A stretch of DNA of 64,000 bases from Maylandia zebra (taxonomy: Eukaryota > Chordata > Actinopteri > Cichliformes > Cichlidae). Position numbers and translations under genes: made by a program. This document shows, in pieces, positions 55,801-64,000 of the stretch. The DNA lies in contig NC_135167.1 of NCBI RefSeq assembly GCF_041146795.1, positions 30,274,954 through 30,338,953 on the forward strand, read 5' to 3'. Each line of letters opens with the position of its first letter. Position 1 is the first letter of the stretch. The notes beneath the pieces are model-generated. The model was not told where the DNA came from, made no database searches, and was given only the letters and a program-made list of their open reading frames with translations.

Positions 55801-58800
55801 TTGTCCTCAATGTGAAATCTTGAACTACTTTTCTTCAAAACTCCTTTTGTTCCAACTTGTGTTGCAGTGAGTTTCCTGCTCATAAAGTAACTGAAAGATC
55901 AATATGAAATTAGAAGCAAAGCTGAAATGGAACTTTATTAACAATAGCGTGATGGTATTGTTGTGTCGAAACCCCTTGTGCGGCCCTTCCTGTCACGCAA
56001 AGCTGCTCTCGTTGTCCGGGGAGTGGATACAGGAAGTGGAATTCTCTGTGGCGACAACAGAGGAGTGGTGCTGTTTACTCCCACTCTTTCTAGTGTGCTT
56101 TCATAGAGGCCCCCAGTGGCATTTTCTTTCTTTTTTTAATATCAAGTCTCCAGAGCAGCCTGCAGTTGAACAGGTCACTTGGTCTGACTGATTTTGAGGA
56201 AAATCATCCAAAAAGGTAAATCAAAAACGTGACATGGTCATTACTTGTTGCCACTAACACAAGAGATTTAATAGTAATGAAAAAGTACCTATAACCTTTT
56301 TGTAAGAGAGTCCATGTTCCTGTTTCTTTCAGCCTGTTTTACGAGGGTCCATTAAAATAAATCCACTCGTCATTTACAAGCTTTTGACTTAACCTTGCAC
56401 TTTGGATTTGTTGGGTTTTCTTTGAACCTGAAGTCACATTGAAACTTGAAGGGGAGCGGGATGGATTAGGATTTGCTGCAGCACACCTTACAATAATTAA
56501 AATGCAGTGTGCTAAAATGGTGACGAGTGAAAAGGTGCAGAATGTGCAGAGACCATAGATATCAGAGCACACAATAGCGTACAATGTGGGGTTTTTTTTT
56601 TTAATAATGTTGTCCTTGAGACTCCCGCTCTGCTCTGAATTAATTTCCTTCCTCTGGTTTCTCCCTCCACTCTCTCCTTCAGGGAACAACAAGAATAGGT
56701 CCTGCATAGCAAAGTGAGGCTCTTAATTTAGCAAACGCACATGGCGTTTCCTCCAGTGACATATTTTCGTGGCAGTCGTGTCACCTGTTGGCGCTCAGCT
56801 GAAGTTAATGTGAGGGGAGTTGGTCGTCAGTCGTTGTTAATTATGGCATGGACAGCGAGTCCAGCCTGGACTTGTTTAAGCACATTTTTGATGACATTGA
56901 CTTAAGTGTTTTTGTAAGACACAAATTTTTAAGTGTTAGCAGTGTGTGATGTAAAATCAGCTGGCGATGCATGCAGTTTGTCCGATCAGCCAACCCTTTG
57001 AATGGTAACCTGTTCCACTTGTCTGTCACCTTTGTTGTCTAAACATAATCATCTATAGACTCTTAAGATATTCTTGAGTTGTCATTCATTACGTTGTTTT
57101 TTGTTCCCCCCCCAACTGTGATTGAGCCATAACAAGCAGTATTTTAGTATACTACAGTTTGTTTTAAATGTGATTGCTCTGTTTCTATTAAGCGAAGCTA
57201 GCCAAGCTAATTTATTATTTGGGTGGGTAAAAAAAAACCCTGCTTAGCTTATGAATGACAAAAAAAAAAAAATCTATTTGTGTACATCCTACATTTCCAG
57301 TGTAAGTGAAAAGGAAATGCAGCATCCATACTTACTTGAATGATCTCAGTGTACCACTGCCATGATTCAAAGGTTATGGCTGTTGATTAAGAAAACTGCA
57401 TCCAACACTGTAAAACCCAGTAGCAGTATCTGCAACAGACTGGTTTGCAAATCAGATGTCATGAAATCTTTTTGTATTTGTATACGGTGTGATTTTGGTG
57501 TAGTCTTTAAGCTCCAAAGGCATGCTCTTACCTTTCTGAAAGGTTTATTCTGTGCTGCCTACAGTCACAGTGAACTTTGTACCTGGATTAACAAGATTAA
57601 GAAGTAGTTCAGTGGAAATGATTCATTTTTTGTTCAGCATTAATGTGAAACTAGAATGTAGCTTCTCCTGTTTGTTTCAGGACAGTGCTATTCGTAAGCT
57701 CTCAGTTGTAGAAATTAAATAATAAACTATCAGGTTAATTGTGAAACTGTAGCAATAAATAAATGCCACCACAGTGTTGTCTTTCCAAGTTGGGTGTTAG
57801 CATTGCCTTTTCATTTCTCGCTCTTCTCCCTTTATTGTGCTCTCACTTTCCCACAGCTAAGATTTCAGGAAGCCGACATCCTCTTCTCCGCGTGTCTCTC
57901 GCCGCCTGTTCCTGTATCTCCTTAATTCTCTGAGTTCAGTTTCTCGTTCTGTGAATCTATACCTTTCAATCCTTTTATCCTCCTATTCTAACTGGCTCTC
58001 TGAATATTTGGCCGAAGCTCATGTTCCACACTCGAGCCACCGCTTCCTGGTCATTAGCAGTTGTCGAAACGGAGAGCACAACAAGTTAGTTAAGGTATGC
58101 AAGGGCCTGAAACCATACTGCTGTCAGTGCATAAGAAGCTAAAATTACAGCCTTCTGGTCGTATGCATCTGCCAACCAGTTAGGTTGCAGATTCCCTGGA
58201 CAGCTTGAACTTTGACCTTTTTTGAAGTGCAGTCACGTTACCTTATTAGAAATTAGTCTTTTCTTATAATAATGTTATGCATTTTGTAAATAGACCTCAC
58301 TCTGAGCATCCATCAGCTATTCTGTTCACTGTTCTGGCATTTCTGCTGTTTTCAACCAACCTGGTCGTTGTTTGCGTACATACACGATATGAAAAATAAC
58401 TGTTTTGTTAGATTATAGCCAATGGGTTTGAGATTGCATTTCAGTAAGTGGAAGCAGGTAACTTGGTATTCATATGGATCATGTTCAGATACTGCAGTTT
58501 TCTGAGTGCCTTTTGATAATGACATGAGCCAATGTCATTGTCCCATCTCTTTAAAATCATCCGAAGGTCGACTCCAGCTTCTGGACCAGTGAGCACATTT
58601 GGGCTTGAAGGAATTATTTGCATATATCATCTGCAAACACAACAAAACCACAAAACCAAAATGTTACAGACGCTGACTCTAGTGTTTGACACTATTTGGG
58701 TAAATGGAAAACAAGAAATCCAGGATGCAAACATGCCATTTACCAGTGAGTTAAATACAGGGAGAGGTTACAGTAGGCTGATGTGCCATATCCTCATGTT

Positions 58801-61800
58801 ACAGTCAATTTACCACACAGTCTAGGAAAACTTGACCTCTGTCAACCATTCACTTCTGGGCAGCCGCTTTGGTATGGCTCCAAAATGGTTTGTACACTTT
58901 CCAAAGGAAATGCTGTACGTACGCGTAGTCTTCGACTAAAGAAGGAAAAGAAATGCATAAAGATTTCCACAATCATCCAGTAGCTTTATCTTCCTGCCAT
59001 TTGTTAAGGTTACATTAAGCAAATTAGATCTAAAAAAAACCCATGATTAAACAGTGATGGATGGGATCTGCTCACACCGTGAAGCTGCACGCTGAGATTA
59101 ATCTAATTATTCTAGTCTTTGTGACATGGAGGGATGTATTACAGGGTTGGCTGGTAAGCTACTGTTCATGAGCTGACCACTAGCATGCTAAGCTGGCATC
59201 CCTTAGTCACACTTCCTAAAGCTTCTTTTTTCCTGTTTACTGAAATGTTTACTCCCCCTTTCCACATCAGTTGAATTAAACTTTTTAATGAAAGGGGGCG
59301 GGGCTTACACTAGTTGAGCTAACAATCATGTAATCACTACATGAGCTGATTTTTTTTTTTCTCCCCCGTATAATTTTCTGTTGCTAAATCTTGTGTGCCC
59401 AGCAGTCCTCACATTTAAGAAAATCTTCCAAAAATAGTTTTTCAGGTCAATCACCCATTGAGCATTGATCCAGTAGACTGCTCTTTTCTGTTGTTAGCCT
59501 TAGAGTCTGAACAGCTTGGGGAATTGTAGCTATCTGCTTAAGAAGGTCAGGGCTGCACTTGCTAAGCTACACTGTTGCCTCCGGGCTGAAGGTGAACTAT
59601 GTCTCTAAGACACTGAAGAGACAGAGTGGTGCTGCACATTTGGGTGCAAGGAATGGTCACTTGTAATTACAGGTTTGTTGAACATGTCGGAGCAAGCGTG
59701 GCATGTCTGCTTCATTCAGCTGACCTTACTGTTCCTGCAGACTTTAGCTGAAGCTGCTGAAGTATTGTGTTTTCACTGTAGAGGGTGGCTCCAAAAGGCT
59801 GTTAAGATGTTGGTCAACCACTTGTAGTAGTTCTTTCTGAGAATGACTGCGTTGAGCTTTTGAGTTGCTGTTTCTGTTTGCACATATGCGGCATCATAGC
59901 CAGGCAAACGGTAACTCTTGTGCTGCTTGTTTCATGCCAGTGAAGCTGTATGATAGAAACATACATACACGTCAGTGATCTCCTTGTAGTTGTGTGATCT
60001 GTGTTAATTATATTCGAATACATGTATTAAAGGCTGCAATGTTTTTTCTTAACGTCACCACTAACGTCTTTGCTGGAAAATTTATTTTATTTTATTTTTT
60101 CTGTCTCTTCATCAATTAAAGTTTGGAATGTAAATTCTGAATTGATCCAAATCAAAATAATGAAAATAAAACAACATTTGGCCCGTTTAGTGCCACTATG
60201 AATGATTTTGCAGTTGAACTTTAATCAGTGTTATGCATTTGCATTATTTTGCCAACTCTGACATTTATTAGCACAACATGACAGCTTGGAGAATTAAATA
60301 GAATACTACTACTTATTTTAATATTTGTTCAGTCAGCTGTGATTGGACTGTATGTGATCTGCCATTTTATCGCTCATTCACAAACACTCGCACACGAATG
60401 GGAGCACCAACCCTGTGATTAGTGGACAACCTGCTCTGCCACCTGAGCCAAAGCTGCCTGGTTTCAAGTTTAAACAAATAAGCCACTGTAGGAGCTGAGC
60501 AGATACTGTGGATTTTTTCTTCTCAGGTTGTTTTGACTCAGTATGTTGCACTTGAATTTTCTGCATTCCTAGAGCCGGATGCTAAGACTGTGGAGATTAT
60601 CTGACTGTTCACAATGTGGTTCTCAGTCAAACTGTTTTTCTACCTGCACTATTTAGCAATTCCAATAACGTTTATTTAGTCCTTTACAGCTCTCTAGAGT
60701 TTATAACTGACCATTTCACAGCAGACTTATGGGAAATCTGACTGCTAAACTACCCACATTGTAAACAAGCAAACCTTCCAAATCTTGGCTTGATTTAAAC
60801 GTTCAGAAATTATTAATATAGTCATTCAGCACTTGCTCTGTGTGTCTTCTTTCCTTTTAGGATATGTTAAATTTCCTCAAAGCCAATACAGAAGGCTTTA
60901 TCATCTTTTCTTCAGTTGTTAATTTTCACTAGCTCATGCTAATCTGTTTTTACAGTTATTTTTACGAGTCGCCGATAACCATGTTTTATGTGGCTTCCGT
61001 TCCACCTGTAATAATGAGGGGCCCCGGGCGTATTGTTGAAGGTTGTGTAGGTCTGTTTAAAAATGGGGAAATAATTTTATATTTGTTGCTTGTGGTGCTG
61101 CATAACATAGTCTGGCTCCCAGGATCTTACCTCTATCTCATCTTTGCAATCTCATAATTGGCACGTTCTGCATGTGTGTTACAAGTAGTCATCAATAAAC
61201 GTGCATTCCCATGTAAGCATGCCCTATTACACTCTGCTTACATAAAAAAGGTATTTAAAATGGCAAACTACCAATTCTAAGAAACTATGACATTATCTTT
61301 TAATGGATAAAATATTAACAAAACCAACGAGGTAAAGTACTTGTTAGTTTCTTGAACTTGCGCTAATGAAAGTCTTGTTTTCTTATTAATGTTATGATTG
61401 TAGCATTCAAATAACTCTTCCATATTATGTCAGCACTTACTTAAACAAAAACGTTTCGTGACTACCATACGGACGTGCGGTTTTCTTTTGAAAGCTATAA
61501 AAATGATGCTCAAACCTTTTCTTGTTTGCAGAGCATTTTGAGTAAAATGAATGTTGAACTTCACATGAATGTTAAGAAGGCGTACCCTGCATTTAGTGTG
61601 GCTGTCATAACTCTGGTAAGGCCAGAGATCTGAGTCGTGGCTTAAAGAAACAGCTGACAAACGCATTTGTATGACTGATGCAAACAGTAATAAACTAACA
61701 CTGTAATCCTGCGAGATGTGGACAGTAAACATAGCAGCTAAAGTTGGCTTTGTGAAGCTGTCAAATCTACAAATTAACACTTTAAAAACTGCAAACCAAA

Positions 61801-63390
61801 TGGGAGGGTTCACAGTCCAGTGCCAACTCGCACACCTTAGTGCAACACATACAAATTCCCAGTTAGTAAATGTGTGATATTGAGGCTCTGTAACAGTATG
61901 AGCCCTGAACAAGCTAGGCACTGATGACATACACCTACTAAACTTTTCAGAAAGATGACTTCACGTTGTAAAAAGCTGACCAAACTAGATCCTGACATTC
62001 CTTCAGTGTCAGCGATTGTATAGTAAGAGTCATGTGGTTGAACCTCAGTCAGAGGGAACCTCAGACTAGGCTTCTCTCAATGTTCAGATTACAGAAAGAA
62101 ATGCATAGTGTAATTTTCTTCAAATATCAGTATCTGCCAAAAAGATCTAAGTTTACATCTACCTGCGAGACTCAAATGATATTCCCAGACCTATAAAAAC
62201 AACAGATATGCCTTTGTTGGTGGTAACAAAAAGGGCCTCACCCAGATGTTTTGAGGAAACTGTCTTTAAGAGGATGTGCTAAAGAATGAAAATGCTTCAT
62301 TTATTCTGCCAAAGAAAGAGGGGACTTTCTGGATGGAACAAGAAAATGAAACCAACAGTTTCTGCTTTTTGATAGTGTTCGAGTCTGTGTTTACCTACTG
62401 ATCCAAGAGCAGATAAGTCCCAGCGCTGCTCTTAACTTTAATAGATACTATCAGTGTTCAGCAAAGTTTAACTTTAACAAAAGACTGAAGCGGGAATCCC
62501 GGGATTGAAGTTGTTTGATATATTAGGTGAGATTGGTTCTTTCCTGACATGTAAAAAAATAAAAATCTTGAGCTGATTCCAGATTAAACTACTTGACAAC
62601 AAGCCCTTATCCATGACTACCCAGGTGATGCAACAGGTCTGTTTCTAGTTCAATTGCTTGAGGAGCTGAATAGGCCACTGCAGGTTTCATCCAGCTGTGC
62701 ACCATCTGCTTTGTCACTTCCTTAAGGGCACAAACCTCAGAGTTATCTAAAATCAGACCTTTTTTAAGTTGGTGTGCAGACGCACAGGCATGGCACTCAG
62801 GTGAAACGATATATACCAGAAATATTTCCTTTCTTACGTTTTTGATTGTTTGAGCACAATGTGAATCATGCGATCAGTGAAGGATGTGAATGTCCATTGG
62901 TGCTAGATGTGTATGTTGGAACAAAATATTTCGTTTAGTTAATTTAACTCTCTTAAGAAGAGGGACAAAAAAAGTAGCTTATTAATATTAGCTCTCACAG
63001 GTTGTTGTACTGGACAGGTAAATTATAAATAAAATTAATAAGAAGCACTTGCTTATATAATATAAAGGGTGACGTGAACCAGGGAAATAAAAAGGTCTGC
63101 AATGGCCTCTTTTTGTAGTTTATGCATCCACCCAAACAAACAAAAAACTTTTTTTTTTTTATTATTATGTTTTTTTTTTCCAGAACTGTTCAGTACTCTA
63201 TTAGACCAAATAAAAATTAATTGAACTCGGGTCTATTATATTCTTTTTCTGGATATTCTGTGTTTGTAGGTTACAGGACTAGTTAATATCAAAATTGTGA
63301 AACCTGATGTTTATCTGCTCACCTTTTAAAAATTCTGTAGATTTTGCAACAATTGCATTTTCAATCTTCCTTTTAAATCTAAAAATATAG
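52857..63390. other. inferred MYO9A intron 1, remainder
   Basis: Apart from the poly-C/A tract I see no exon with paired splice sites and coding bias, no RNA gene and no well-preserved transposon. The longer open frames here (for example minus 61930-61430, plus 55904-56191) lack splice sites or family similarity. Confidence 0.45.
53970..54005. repeat. poly-C then poly-A tract
   Basis: 15 Cs, TTCCC, then 16 As. Length probably unreliable. Confidence 0.85.
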
Positions 63391-63438
63391 TTTTGTTCTG
63401 TTTTTTGTTTTTTTTTTTTGTTTTTTTTTGGGGGGGGG
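63391..63438. repeat. T-rich and G homopolymer tract
   Basis: T runs broken by single Gs, then nine to ten Gs. Low complexity. Confidence 0.85.
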
Positions 63439-64000
63439 TGGAGTTGAACATATTGTCACTGAAATGCCAGATTTGCCTGGTTTGCAGCCCTGATAATTAT
63501 TAGCCTTTAATGTGTTTGATTATCAATGAAATGACTTTGTCATATCGCTTCAGTGACTGAAGATGGTGGAAGATGTCCTGTGATTAGTAAGGTTTTCCCA
63601 GAGATGTCTATTAGTTGAATGTCCTCATGTGATGATAAAGAGCGAGTTTGCCAGCATGGCCCTGCACTGTGCAGCACTGCCACAACCCTAAATCCCCCCA
63701 TCCCCTATCCGTTAAGCAGCGAGCTGACCATCTGTTCGAGACGCCCTAACCCAGTGATCAGAACACACGCTGATACACACAGACGCAGTCGAGTCACACA
63801 AACAGGAAAACATTGCACTCAATTAATTCCAGTTTATGGATTCAGTAGTGAGCAGTAAGACTGAGTGACTTATATAAGATCGAAAGAAGTAATGCATATA
63901 TATAATTCTGTGTGCGCCTGTATGTGGACCATGGCACATGTTTGTATCGAAGTTGCTGAAGTGACACACAGAGTTGGATATGGGGCAACAGGAAATGACC

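Noticed and set aside
61430..61930. 166-codon minus frame
   Set aside because: No codon bias, domain or splice signals. AT-rich intronic surroundings make it a chance frame.

Overview
This looks like nuclear DNA of a teleost fish, and the repeats suggest a cichlid or close relative. The evidence is spliced genes with GT-AG introns, AT-rich introns full of CA/TG and GATA microsatellites, a tRNA-derived SINE resembling the AFC family of African cichlids, and L2, Rex1-like and Tc1-like elements. The species call is inference. The gene content matches human 15q22-q23 (ZNF609, GRAMD2A, SENP8, MYO9A).

Layout. (1) 1-5.6 kb: the 3' end of a ZNF609-like gene on +, namely one clear coding exon, a candidate short terminal exon and a long probable 3' UTR. 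An AFC-like SINE sits in the last intron. (2) 6.3-32.5 kb: a complete GRAMD2A-like gene on +. I could chain 12-13 coding exons in consistent phase: an N-terminal region, a GRAM domain, a linker and one C-terminal membrane segment. The gene has features not usually described for it: an in-frame upstream exon with an MGC start, a second CpG-containing promoter/first exon, a GC-AG intron, a GC-rich open extension of the GRAM exon, a candidate extra 29-codon exon, and two alternative terminal exons that both fit the splice phase. One intron holds an L2 LINE with a long open reverse-transcriptase frame, followed directly by an internally deleted Tc1-like element. (3) 32.5-43.5 kb: mainly non-coding DNA with decayed transposons, a 118-bp GATA array and an inverted SINE-like copy. 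(4) 43.5-45.8 kb: SENP8 on -, a single-exon deneddylase CDS with the catalytic triad intact, plus a non-coding 5' exon. (5) 45.8-46.5 kb: a bidirectional promoter and a non-coding first exon on +, inferred to be MYO9A from its human position. (6) 46.5-64 kb: inferred to be the first intron of MYO9A. It contains two coding-like exons of an unrecognised single-pass membrane protein at 51.6-52.6 kb.

The genes are neighbours by conserved synteny and do not form a pathway. GRAMD2A is an ER-plasma membrane contact protein, SENP8 processes NEDD8, ZNF609 is a nuclear regulator and MYO9A is a RhoGAP myosin. The most interesting signals are the orphan membrane-protein exons, the GRAMD2A exon bracketed by complementary TG and CA repeats, the alternative GRAMD2A ends, two identical PBX/MEIS-type decamers in GC-richer intronic blocks, and two perfect short-loop hairpins.
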